Shown piece by piece: positions 1 to 6,218 of a stretch of 7,378 bases of DNA (its first letter is position 1; each line of letters opens with the position of its first letter). Below the pieces are notes generated by a model. That model ran no database searches. It was not told where the DNA came from and saw nothing but the letters and a program-made list of their open reading frames with translations. Both the position numbers and the translations under genes were made by a program. Source of the DNA: Halobacteriales archaeon QH_10_70_21 (GTDB lineage Archaea > Halobacteriota > Halobacteria > Halobacteriales > Haloarculaceae). The stretch covers positions 1 to 7,378 of the forward strand of contig PXQM01000063.1 of the NCBI GenBank assembly GCA_003021325.1, in the 5' to 3' direction.

Positions 1-1
1 G

Positions 2-871
2 CCGCTGTGGCTCCGGTACATCAACTACATCGGCGACGTCTCGCCGATCTGGCTGTCGACGGTCGATTCGTTCCCGTACGTCGTTCCGGAGTTCGGCGTC
101 GACCTCGGCCGGAGCCTCAAGTACGGCGCGCCGGTCTCCCAGAAAATCATGGAGCGGCTGCCGGTCACGCTGCTCCTGATGGGGTCGGCGTTCACGTTCG
201 CCATCGTCACCGCCGTCCCGCTCGGCGTCATCTCGGCGTACCGCCGGAACAAGCCGACGGACCACGTCTCCCGGGTCGTCGCGCTCGTCGGCGTCTCGAC
301 GCCCTCGTTCTGGATCGGGCTGCTCCTCATCATCGTCTTCGCGTTCTACCTCGGATGGTTCCCGGCGTCGAACCTGGTGCTGCCGTGGGCGTCGCCCGAG
401 AGCGTCGACGGGGCCTCGACCCAGTGGGACGTGTTCACGACCGCGATACACCACCTGATAATGCCAACCATCGCGCTCGGGACGCTCCAGATGGCGGCCA
501 TCACGCGGATCGAACGGTCGGCGATGCTCGAGCAGCTCTCCCAGGAGTACGTCCAGCTCGCCCGCGCCTACGGCGTCTCCGACAGGAAGATACTCCGCAA
601 GCACGCGTTCCGCCCCGCCCAGCTGCCGGTTATCACCATCGTCGGCCTGCAGCTGACGGCGGCCATCGGCGGCGCGGTTCTGACCGAGACCGTCTTCGAA
701 ATCAACGGGATGGGCCGGCTGATAATCCAGGGCATACAGGCGCTGGACTACCCGCTCATCATGGGGACCACCATCGTCTTCGGGCTCGTGTTCGTGATCG
801 GCGTCATCATCACCGACATCTCGTACGCCTACGTCGACCCCCGCGTGAGCTACGGGGAGCAGGAGACCTGA
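2..871 (+). CDS. dppB: Peptide/nickel ABC transporter permease, DppB/OppB type (5' partial)
   Basis: This is one of the two membrane-spanning subunits of an importer for di/oligopeptides, nickel or a related solute. The reading frame is open from base 2, and 289 residues are visible. The in-frame ATG at 149 is internal: the codons before it read as normal family sequence (RYINYIGDVS near the edge, then a periplasmic stretch ending GRSLKYGAPVSQKI), so the true start is outside the window. Hydrophobic segments follow at about residues 57-79, 90-120, 147-170, 208-230 and 248-275. The cytoplasmic EAA coupling loop, which docks on the ATPases, is at about residues 182-201 (EYVQLARAYGVSDRKILRKH). 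The stop is one base before the dppC ATG, as in a co-transcribed operon. Family assignment is firm; the substrate cannot be read from the permease. Confidence 0.93.
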   Translation, partial: PLWLRYINYIGDVSPIWLSTVDSFPYVVPEFGVDLGRSLKYGAPVSQKIMERLPVTLLLMGSAFTFAIVTAVPLGVISAYRRNKPTDHVSRVVALVGVSTPSFWIGLLLIIVFAFYLGWFPASNLVLPWASPESVDGASTQWDVFTTAIHHLIMPTIALGTLQMAAITRIERSAMLEQLSQEYVQLARAYGVSDRKILRKHAFRPAQLPVITIVGLQLTAAIGGAVLTETVFEINGMGRLIIQGIQALDYPLIMGTTIVFGLVFVIGVIITDISYAYVDPRVSYGEQET

Positions 872-872
872 G

Positions 873-1864
873 ATGTCCGGCGACGACACCGGCGGCCCCA
901 CGACGCGGACGTCCACGGGGGGCGGCGACGGCAGCGGCGGCCTCGAACGGGAGGAGGTCGAGGCGCGGGTCGGTCTCTCGTACACGCTCACCCAGCTCCG
1001 GCGCGACCCGACCGCTATGTTCGGGCTCGGTATAATCACGCGACTATCGACGCCGTCCTCCTCGATTACTGGTTCGCCGAGACGTACTGGTACCACCCGA
1101 CGCGGGGCCCGCACGCCGAGACGAACCTCCCGCCGTACGGCGTGGGCAACACGTTCTACGACGCGAGCCAGACCACGCTCGCACACCCGCTCGGAACGGA
1201 CTTCCGGGGGCGTGACGTGGCCGTCAGGCTGTTCTACGGCACCCGGATCGCCATCACGGTCGGGTTCGTCTCGACCGTGCTCGGGATGGTCGGCGGAACA
1301 CTGACCGGTGCCGTCGCCGGCTACTACGGCGGCTGGATCGACGACGTCCTCATGCGCGCCGTCGAGACGCTGTACGCCATCCCGTTTCTCATCCTGGTCA
1401 TCGCGTTCGTCGCCGCCCTGGACCCCGAGCGGAACAACGCACTGACCTTCGCGATGGTCGGGGTCGGTATCGCGACCATCCCGACGTTCGCCCGCCTCAT
1501 CCGGTCGCGCGTCTTCGCCGTCCGCGAGGAGGAGTACATCGAGGCCGCCAGGGCGGCCGGCGTGAAGGACCGGTGGATAATCCTCCGGCACGTCATCCCG
1601 AACAGCTTCGCGCCCGTACTCGTGCAGGCGACGCTGCAGATCGGGATCGCCATCCTGATTATCGCCGGACTGTCGTTTCTCGGGTACGGCGCTCAGCCGC
1701 CGAAGGCCTCCTGGGGCCAGATGCTGAACAACGCTCGGAACCTGATGCTGCCGAACCCGTGGTTCAGCGTCTTCCCAGGCCTCTGTATCCTGATTACCGT
1801 GGTCGGCTTCAACCTGCTCGGCGACGGTCTGCGAGACGCCATCGACCCGCGGATCCAGAACTGA
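873..1864 (+). pseudogene. dppC: Peptide/nickel ABC transporter permease DppC, frame broken at about base 1040
   Basis: This is the second permease subunit, split over two frames. Frame A starts at ATG 873, with GGAG a few bases upstream. It gives an acidic Gly/Ser-rich N terminus and the cytoplasmic lead-in to helix 1 (LRRDPTAMFGLGIIT), then turns into arginine-rich nonsense. The correct sequence resumes in another frame at about 1040 (ATIDAVLLDYWFAETYW) and runs to the stop at 1864. It includes the HPLGTD-RGRD motif, an EAA loop (EYIEAARAAGVKDRWIILRH), LSFLGYGAQPPKASWG and the C-terminal LGDGLRDAIDPR. Only about seven hydrophobic residues remain of helix 1, so about 8-9 codons plus one base seem to be missing (net loss 3n+1 bases). 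A GTG at 1142 could restart a 240-residue product lacking helix 1. A sequencing or assembly error is an alternative, because the rest of the gene and its neighbours are intact. Confidence 0.85.
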
Positions 1865-1865
1865 C

Positions 1866-2996
1866 ATGAGCACCAGAGAGACAATCCTCGAAGTCGAGAA
1901 CCTGAAGACGCAGTTCTTCACCGAAGAGGGAGTCGTTCGCGCCGTCGACGGGATCAGCTTCGACGTGCGCCGGGGCGAGATCGTCGGGCTCGTCGGCGAA
2001 TCCGGGGCCGGCAAGAGCGTCGCGGTCCAGTCGCTGATGCGGCTCGTCGAGGAACCGGGCGCCATCGTCGGCGGCGAAATCCGGTTCAAGGACAAGCTGC
2101 TGTTCGGCCTCGAGGAAGAGGAGGCGACCGGGCCGGACGAGCGGACCGAGCGCGAGGAGATGCTCACCGCCTCCGAGATGCGGACGCAGATCCGCGGCCG
2201 TGCGATCGCGATCATCTTCCAGGACCCGATGGAGTCGCTCAATCCGGTCTACACCGTCGGGAGCCAGATCGAGGAGTTCATCGGACTCAACCGGGGCGTC
2301 ACCGGGACGGAGGCCCGCGAAATCGCAGTCGAGACGCTGCGGGACGTCGGCATCCCGGAGGTCGAACAGCGGTACGACGACTACCCTCACCAGTTCTCCG
2401 GCGGGATGCGCCAGCGCGTCCTCATCGCGATGGCGCTGGCCTGCGAGCCGGACCTCATCATCGCCGACGAGCCGACGACGGCGCTGGACGTCACCGTCGA
2501 GGCACAGATTCTCAACCTCGTCGACGACCTCCAGGCGGAGTACGACACCAGCTTCGTGTGGGTGACCCACGACATGGGCGTCGTCGCCGAGATCTGCGAC
2601 CGCGTGAACGTGATGTACCTCGGCGAAATCGTCGAGCAGGCGCCCGTCGACGACCTGTTCCACGACACGAAGCACCCGTACACCGACGCACTCCTGGGCT
2701 CGCTGCCGCGGCCGGACCGCACCGTCGAGGAGCTGGAGTCCATCGGGGGCGTGATGCCGGAGGCGATCAACCCGCCCTCTGGCTGTCGGTTCCACCCGCG
2801 ATGCCCCGAGGCCAGGGAGGTCTGTGCGGAGGTCCACCCGGACACCCGCGAGTCCGCGGCGTCCGGCGACCACCGCGTGGCCTGCTTCCGGGACGACGCC
2901 TTCGACGTCGGCTACGACGAGAGCCCCCCCTTGGAGTCCGAGACCGGCGGCGGGTTCGAGGCCACGCTCACCTCCGGGGAGGGTGACGACCGATGA
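1866..2996 (+). CDS. dppD: Peptide/nickel ABC transporter ATP-binding protein, DppD type
   Basis: This is the first of two nucleotide-binding subunits that drive import through DppBC from the cytoplasmic face. It has 376 residues and all ABC motifs: Walker A GESGAGKS (44-51), Q-loop Q119 in FQDP, signature FSGGMRQR (177-184), Walker B LIIADEP (197-203, catalytic E202), D-loop ALD and switch His235. The C-terminal oligopeptide-transporter domain has GCRFHPRCP and cysteines at 307, 313, 320 and 340 (spacing X5, X6, X19). This is the pattern tied to a [4Fe-4S] cluster in bacterial DppD/OppD homologues. An acidic stretch at about 84-100 and an acidic C-terminal tail are normal halophile features. 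The ATG is one base after the dppC stop, and there is no clear ribosome-binding site. The 3' end overlaps dppF by 4 bases (ATGA). Confidence 0.95.
   Translation: MSTRETILEVENLKTQFFTEEGVVRAVDGISFDVRRGEIVGLVGESGAGKSVAVQSLMRLVEEPGAIVGGEIRFKDKLLFGLEEEEATGPDERTEREEMLTASEMRTQIRGRAIAIIFQDPMESLNPVYTVGSQIEEFIGLNRGVTGTEAREIAVETLRDVGIPEVEQRYDDYPHQFSGGMRQRVLIAMALACEPDLIIADEPTTALDVTVEAQILNLVDDLQAEYDTSFVWVTHDMGVVAEICDRVNVMYLGEIVEQAPVDDLFHDTKHPYTDALLGSLPRPDRTVEELESIGGVMPEAINPPSGCRFHPRCPEAREVCAEVHPDTRESAASGDHRVACFRDDAFDVGYDESPPLESETGGGFEATLTSGEGDDR
2978..2986 (+). promoter_or_regulatory. Ribosome-binding site of dppF
   Basis: GGAGGGTGA lies six bases before ATG 2993, inside the end of dppD. It closely matches the archaeal Shine-Dalgarno consensus GGAGGTGA. 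It supports 2993 as the dppF start and translational coupling through the ATGA overlap. Confidence 0.7.
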
Positions 2997-4330
2997 GCAC
3001 CGACCGCGACGCCGCGACCACGAGCGAGGAGCCGGGCTTCGGCGACCCGCTCGTCCAGGTCGACGGCCTCAAGAAGTACTTCAGCAACAACGAGGGGTTC
3101 CTCGGCGGGCTACGGCTCGAGCGCAACGGCGGCCTCCCCAGACCCACCATCGACCGCCAGTGGGTTCGGGCCGTCGACGAGGTGAGCTTCGACATCCACA
3201 AGGGCGAGACGCTCGGGCTCGTCGGCGAGTCGGGCTGCGGGAAGTCGACGCTCGCCCGGACGCTGTTGAAACTCATCGAACCGACCGACGGCGACGTCCG
3301 GTTCAAGGGCCGGAACCTCGCCGAGGCCGGCGGCGAGGAGCTCCGGACGATGCGGAAGGACATGCAGATCATCTTCCAGGACCCCCAGTCGTCGCTGGAC
3401 CCCCGCATGAAGGTCGGACCCATCATCGAGGAGCCGATGGAGGCCCACGGGATGCTCGACGACGAGGGCCGGGAGGAACGCACCCGGGAACTGCTCGGGA
3501 AGGTCGGGCTGGACCCCCAGCACTACAACCGCTACCCCCACCAGTTCTCCGGCGGCCAGCGCCAGCGAATCAACCTGGCCCGCGCGCTGTCGGTGAACCC
3601 GGACTTCATCGTCTGCGACGAGCCGACGAGCGCGCTCGACGCCTCCATCCAGGCGCAGGTCCTGAACACCATGAACGAGCTGCAGGACGAGTTCGGGCTC
3701 ACCTACCTCTTCATCAGCCACGACCTCAGCGTCATCCGGTACATCGCCGACCGGGTCGCGGTGATGTACCTCGGCGAGATCGTCGAGCTCGCCGACAAGG
3801 AGGCGCTGTTCGAGGACCCACAGCACCCCTACACCGAGGCGCTGCTGTCGGCGATTCCGACGCCGGACCCGCGGGCGACGGAGACCCGGGACCTGCTGGA
3901 GGGCGACGTTCCCTCGCCGATAGACCCGCCCTCGGGGTGCCGGTTCCGGACGCGGTGTCCGAAGCTCATCGCGCCGCCGGAGTACGACCTCGACGAGCCC
4001 GAGTGGGACGCGGTCCGGGCGTTCACGCGCGCCGTCGACCGGCGCGCGCCGGCCATCGACGCCGCCGAGGCCGACGAGGAGCGCGACGTCGCCGACCTGC
4101 GGCGGGACCTCCGCATGACGTACTTCGAGGGCGTCGACGTCCGCGGCGAGGCCGGCGACATCGTCGACGAGGCGCTGGACCTCGTCGTCGGGGGCGACCT
4201 CGAGGCGGCGGACGAGCTGCTGCAGGAGTCCTTCGCCGAGGCCAGCATCTGCGCCCGCGAGGTCCCCGAGTACGATGTCGGCGAGGGTGACGCCGTCCAC
4301 CATGCGAACTGTCACCTGCACCGCGAGTAG
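2993..4330 (+). CDS. dppF: Peptide/nickel ABC transporter ATP-binding protein, DppF type, with a long C-terminal insertion
   Basis: This is the second ATPase of the importer, expected to pair with DppD. It has 445 residues, far longer than the roughly 320-340 usual for bacterial DppF. Motifs are Walker A GESGCGKS (78-85), Q-loop Q129, signature FSGGQRQR (185-192), Walker B FIVCDEP (205-211, E210), D-loop ALD and switch His243. The C-terminal domain opens with GCRFRTRCP (C316, C322), but the next cysteines are C420 and C440. The X5 and X19 spacings equal those of DppD, while the middle X6 has grown to X97. About 91 acidic residues, probably helical, are therefore inserted in the presumed cluster-binding loop. 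The protein ends with a His-rich [10 protein letters not shown]. The start is fixed by a strong ribosome-binding site and the overlap with dppD. It is the last gene of the operon in view. Confidence 0.95.
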   Translation: MSTDRDAATTSEEPGFGDPLVQVDGLKKYFSNNEGFLGGLRLERNGGLPRPTIDRQWVRAVDEVSFDIHKGETLGLVGESGCGKSTLARTLLKLIEPTDGDVRFKGRNLAEAGGEELRTMRKDMQIIFQDPQSSLDPRMKVGPIIEEPMEAHGMLDDEGREERTRELLGKVGLDPQHYNRYPHQFSGGQRQRINLARALSVNPDFIVCDEPTSALDASIQAQVLNTMNELQDEFGLTYLFISHDLSVIRYIADRVAVMYLGEIVELADKEALFEDPQHPYTEALLSAIPTPDPRATETRDLLEGDVPSPIDPPSGCRFRTRCPKLIAPPEYDLDEPEWDAVRAFTRAVDRRAPAIDAAEADEERDVADLRRDLRMTYFEGVDVRGEAGDIVDEALDLVVGGDLEAADELLQESFAEASICAREVPEYDVGEGDAVHHANCHLHRE

Positions 4331-4409
4331 TCCGGACGGGCACGCGAGAGCACCGGTTTCGCGGCGACACTACCGGACCGACCGTTGAACCGTGCGTGGA
4401 AACTCTTCG

Positions 4410-4622
4410 ATGGAGCTATCTCCCCGGGTGACCGGTATCCAGGCAGTGAGTCCGTCGAACCGGTCGCGCTTCGTGCTGTTCGAATCCGGCCTCATCGTGC
4501 TCGGGTTCGACATCGCCGCCCAGGTGTCCCCTCCGGACGTGTCCAGCCGGCTGCTGGGGACAGGGGGGATTTTGCTGGTCACGCTCCCGCTTTCGTACTG
4601 GCTGGCCTACGAACGCCGGTGA
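4410..4622 (+). CDS. Small two-helix membrane protein, function unknown
   Basis: This is a 70-residue protein I cannot assign to a family. It has a polar N terminus with basic residues (R6, R19, R20), a first hydrophobic segment at about 21-36 and a Pro/Ser-rich turn (SPPDVSS). A second hydrophobic helix follows at about 48-66, and the protein ends YERR. The positively charged ends suggest that both termini face the cytoplasm. I chose ATG 4410; a GTG at 4392 in the same frame would add six residues but has no ribosome-binding site. It begins 80 bases after dppF on the same strand, so it could be co-transcribed, but nothing in the sequence links it to transport. A GC-rich palindrome CCGGCGCCGG (4627-4636) follows the stop, without a T tract. 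Codon use matches the neighbours and the hydrophobic pattern looks selected, so I consider it real. Confidence 0.7.
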   Translation: MELSPRVTGIQAVSPSNRSRFVLFESGLIVLGFDIAAQVSPPDVSSRLLGTGGILLVTLPLSYWLAYERR

Positions 4623-4721
4623 ACGGCCGGCGCCGGTGTGCCGACTGCATCCCCGCAGGAAACGACCCGAGGCCCGGATGGCCGGGGACGGGGCGACGAG
4701 CCTCCCGGTCGGGTAGCGCTA

Positions 4722-4871
4722 TCACCGACGGAGCGAGGCGAGCCGCTGTCGGCCCCGTACGTAGACGAGCACCACCCGCGCGTAGAGGCCCTCGCGTGTG
4801 GTCGGCGGCACGGCCGACGCGACCGGTTTGGCGAGCTCTGCCGCCGCCGGGAGCAGGTTCCGTGCGCTCAT
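4722..4871 (-). CDS. Possible small basic protein of 49 residues
   Basis: The minus-strand frame starts at ATG 4871 and ends at TGA 4724-4722. It begins [20 protein letters not shown] and ends in an Arg-rich tail ([11 protein letters not shown]), with one moderately hydrophobic stretch (YARVVLVYV) near residues 32-40. Support for a real gene is a CTTTTA box 26 bases before the ATG, which fits a leaderless haloarchaeal transcript, and mostly G/C third positions. Against it are its small size, a basic character unusual for a haloarchaeal soluble protein, and the ease with which GC-rich DNA gives open frames. I recognise no family. It would be divergent from hisB, with 142 bases between the two start codons. 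Confidence 0.35.
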   Translation of the reverse strand: MSARNLLPAAAELAKPVASAVPPTTREGLYARVVLVYVRGRQRLASLRR

Positions 4872-4897
4872 GCCCGCTGTCCTTGCGTCGCAGGGGG

Positions 4898-4903
4898 TAA
4901 AAG
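4898..4903 (-). promoter_or_regulatory. TATA-like box for the possible 49-residue gene
   Basis: Read on the minus strand this is CTTTTA, with 26 bases between it and ATG 4871. That is the spacing expected for a leaderless archaeal transcript, and the box stands out in an otherwise GC-rich region. Confidence 0.4.
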
Positions 4904-4912
4904 CTCCAGTCA

Positions 4913-4943
4913 GACGTACGTCGGGCGGCCGTCCGACCCGGAC
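4913..4943. repeat. Cluster of overlapping palindromes between two divergent promoters
   Basis: Three inverted repeats overlap: the perfect 10-base palindrome GACGTACGTC (4913-4922), the 18-base GTCGGGCGGCCGTCCGAC (4920-4937, one mismatched pair), and GTCCG-ACC-CGGAC (4931-4943). They lie between the minus-strand TATA-like box at 4898 and the hisB promoter at about 4986. They could be an operator, or simply GC-rich chance. Confidence 0.4.
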
Positions 4944-4981
4944 GACCGCTCGAGGGGTGCTGGCTGGCTCCGGACGCCGCA

Positions 4982-4992
4982 ACCGCCTTATG
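4982..4992 (+). promoter_or_regulatory. hisB promoter (BRE/TATA-like)
   Basis: ACCGCCTTATG, with the core TTAT at 4988-4991, lies 22 bases before ATG 5014. This is near the distance for a leaderless or very short-leader haloarchaeal transcript. A short GGTGGGT just before the ATG could also help ribosome binding. The box suggests hisB is transcribed on its own rather than from the dpp operon. Confidence 0.55.
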
Positions 4993-5013
4993 GGTGCACG
5001 AGAACTGGTGGGT

Positions 5014-5601
5014 ATGAGCGACCGGACGGCGGCCGTGACGCGCGAGACGGCGGAGACGGACGTCGAGGTGACCCTCGCGCTGGACGGCGACGGCGACAGC
5101 ACCGTCGACACCGGCATCGGCTTCTTCGACCACATGCTCGAGGCCGTCGCCAGGCACGGCCTCTTCGACCTCACGGTCCGCTGTGACGGCGACCTGGCGG
5201 TCGACGACCACCACACCGTCGAGGACGTGGCCATCACGCTCGGCGCGGCTCTCGAGGAGGCGCTCGGCGACAAGCGCGGCATCGTCCGGTACGCCGACCG
5301 GCGGGTGCCGCTGGACGAGGCGGTCGCCGAGGCCGTCGTCGACGTCTCCGGGCGCCCCCGGTTCTACTTCGAGGGCTCGTTCTCCCAGCCCGAGGTCGGC
5401 GGGTTCACCAGCGACATGGCGAGACACTTCGCGGAGTCGCTGGCGATGAACGGCGGGCTGACGCTGCACCTCTCGGTCGAGGGCGAGAACGCCCACCACG
5501 AGGTCGAGGCGCTGTTCAAGACGCTGGCGCGGACGCTGGACGACGCGACGCGAACCGACGACCGCCGCAGCGACACGCCGAGCACGAAGGGCGAGCTGTA
5601 G
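5014..5601 (+). CDS. hisB: Imidazoleglycerol-phosphate dehydratase
   Basis: This enzyme dehydrates imidazoleglycerol phosphate to imidazoleacetol phosphate in histidine biosynthesis, in the cytoplasm, with manganese in the active site. The 195-residue length fits the single-function enzyme; the HisB phosphatase domain of enterobacteria is absent. All signatures are present: [10 protein letters not shown] (33-42), [11 protein letters not shown] (64-74, His66, His67 and Glu70) and [13 protein letters not shown] (157-169, His161, His162 and Glu165). The two HHxxE-type motifs supply the metal ligands. The sequence from about 125 to 150 ([20 protein letters not shown]) is also typical. I chose ATG 5014 because the promoter lies just upstream and the family match begins soon after; a GTG at 4798 would add an unrelated basic N terminus. 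The last 15 residues are a polar tail. No other his gene is adjacent, as is common in haloarchaea, where his genes are scattered. Confidence 0.96.
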   Translation: MSDRTAAVTRETAETDVEVTLALDGDGDSTVDTGIGFFDHMLEAVARHGLFDLTVRCDGDLAVDDHHTVEDVAITLGAALEEALGDKRGIVRYADRRVPLDEAVAEAVVDVSGRPRFYFEGSFSQPEVGGFTSDMARHFAESLAMNGGLTLHLSVEGENAHHEVEALFKTLARTLDDATRTDDRRSDTPSTKGEL

Positions 5602-5654
5602 CCCTCCCGAGAGCCCCCGTGTAAAACGATAACCTACGTCTTTCCCCCGGTGCC

Positions 5655-5750
5655 GGAGGTAGTGTTCAGATAAGAGGTTCCGGGGTCCAGAAAGCCCTCG
5701 GCGCTCTCGACTCCCGGGACTCGCTGCGCTCCTCGATCGCTTCGCTCTCT
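5655..5750. other. Probable foreign segment or repeat remnant upstream of the zinc-ribbon frame
   Basis: This stretch starts with GGAGGTAGTGTTCAGATAAG and continues with a run of similar short words (CTCTCGACTCCCGGGACTCG, CTGCGCTCCTCG, ATCGCTTCGCTCTC). It looks unlike either neighbour. To me it resembles the ends of haloarchaeal insertion sequences or MITEs, but this is from memory and I see no terminal inverted repeats or target duplication. It separates a TATA-like TAAAAC (5622-5627) from the coding-looking sequence that begins after 5766. Confidence 0.3.
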
Positions 5751-5888
5751 GTGGTGCTTGCGTCGTCCGGGGTCCCGTACACCTACGAGTGTGTGGCGTA
5801 CGCCACCCGTATCGAGGCCGACCGACAGCCGGCGACCTGTCCGGAGTGTGGCGCGAGGATGCGGGACATAAGCGTCCCACGGGAGTGA
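5751..5888 (+). CDS. Small rubrerythrin-like zinc-ribbon protein, probably degenerate
   Basis: The 45-residue frame resembles the short rubrerythrin-like zinc-ribbon proteins common in haloarchaea. Those have about 40-50 residues, with YECxxCGTR, then CPxCG, and an ending like MRDISVPRE. Here the second knuckle is intact (CPECG, Cys30 and Cys33), and so is the ending. The first reads YECVAYATR, so the second cysteine is a tyrosine (Tyr17) and the following glycine an alanine. Three of four metal ligands remain. The only starts are GTG 5751 and GTG 5754, without a ribosome-binding site, and the codons before about 5770 look like repeat DNA. The frame is open back to 5625 without an ATG. I infer a gene that has lost its start and one ligand; a functional variant is possible. 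Its stop is 28 bases from the stop of the facing membrane gene. Confidence 0.5.
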   Translation: MVLASSGVPYTYECVAYATRIEADRQPATCPECGARMRDISVPRE

Positions 5889-5891
5889 GCG

Positions 5892-5906
5892 ACGGCGAGC
5901 GGCGCG
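5892..5906. repeat. 15-base direct repeat, copy 1
   Basis: ACGGCGAGCGGCGCG recurs exactly at 6204-6218. On the minus strand this copy begins 10 bases after the stop of the 73-residue membrane gene. Confidence 0.6.
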
Positions 5907-5916
5907 CAGGGCGGCG

Positions 5917-6138
5917 CTACTCGACCGGCTCCCCGTCCTCGACGCCGCGGTAGATGACCATCGCGGCGACGTACGAGCCCATGAACAGCAGGAACCCGCC
6001 GGTCAGCGTCGCCGTGGTGCCCACCGTGAGGCCGACGTCGGTCGCGAAGGCCAGCACGGCGAGCGCCACCAGGTACACCAGGACGGCGAAGGCGCCGGAG
6101 ACGGCGTAGACCCCGAGGTCGCTGTCGGCAACGTCCAT
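5917..6138 (-). CDS. Small two-helix membrane protein, function unknown
   Basis: This 73-residue protein has an acidic N terminus (MDVADSDLG) and a first membrane helix at about residues 11-32. After a short loop comes a second helix at about 43-63, then an acidic tail ([10 protein letters not shown]). It looks like the uncharacterised two-helix proteins often found in haloarchaea; I cannot give a function. The start is ATG 6138: a TTTTGA box lies 24 bases upstream, which fits a leaderless transcript. A TTG at 6147 would extend the frame by three residues but falls too close to the box. It lies 80 bases downstream of the thiolase stop on the same strand, but its own promoter and a T-rich stretch between them suggest separate transcription. 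Confidence 0.78.
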   Translation of the reverse strand: MDVADSDLGVYAVSGAFAVLVYLVALAVLAFATDVGLTVGTTATLTGGFLLFMGSYVAAMVIYRGVEDGEPVE

Positions 6139-6162
6139 CGGACGCAACGTGGGTCGTCGGGG

Positions 6163-6168
6163 TCAAAA
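6163..6168 (-). promoter_or_regulatory. TATA-like box of the 73-residue membrane gene
   Basis: TTTTGA on the minus strand, 24 bases before ATG 6138. This spacing places the transcript start at or next to the start codon, and it favours 6138 over the upstream TTG. Confidence 0.5.
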
Positions 6169-6190
6169 CGGTGGCGCTGCCGGCGGCCGC

Positions 6191-6206
6191 GGGGAAAAAC
6201 GAAACG
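6191..6206 (-). terminator. T-rich terminator after the thiolase gene
   Basis: On the minus strand the thiolase stop is followed by a GC-rich stretch and then CGTTTCGTTTTTCCCC, with a run of five T. Archaeal intrinsic termination relies mainly on such T tracts. No strong hairpin is seen. Confidence 0.45.
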
Positions 6207-6218
6207 GCGAGCGGCGCG
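6204..6218. repeat. 15-base direct repeat, copy 2
   Basis: Second exact copy of ACGGCGAGCGGCGCG, 312 bases from the first. On the minus strand it directly abuts the thiolase stop codon and runs into the T-rich terminator. Confidence 0.6.

Larger units (their letters stand above)
4623..5013. other. Region of about 390 bases without a confident gene
   Basis: Between the small membrane gene and hisB I find only four things: a possible 49-codon minus-strand frame (4722-4871), its TATA-like box, a palindrome cluster (4913-4943) and the hisB promoter. A hairpin-like element at 4708-4729 (GTCGG and CCGAC around the palindrome TAGCGCTA) overlaps the end of the minus-strand frame. No RNA gene or mobile element was recognised. 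Confidence 0.6.

Noticed and set aside
7..1035. Plus-strand open frame (342 codons) overlapping dppB
   Set aside because: It is Arg/Pro-rich and out of frame with the clear permease sequence on the same strand, so it is a GC-driven shadow.
1030..1045. Programmed ribosomal frameshift in dppC
   Set aside because: There is no slippery heptamer around GTATAATCACGCGAC and no obvious following pseudoknot. Helix 1 residues are missing, which a frameshift would not explain.
1809..2873. Long minus-strand open frame antisense to dppD
   Set aside because: It is a shadow of an intact ABC ATPase gene, with no motifs and no promoter.
3110..4321. Long minus-strand open frame antisense to dppF
   Set aside because: It mirrors the dppF codons, with repeated RR, DDVA and LVDDV-type strings and no recognisable domain. 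The plus strand has all the ABC motifs.
4579..5880. Long minus-strand open frame (433 codons) across hisB
   Set aside because: It is antisense to an unmistakable hisB, Arg-rich and low in complexity, and shows no family motif. Such frames are routine shadows in DNA of this GC content.
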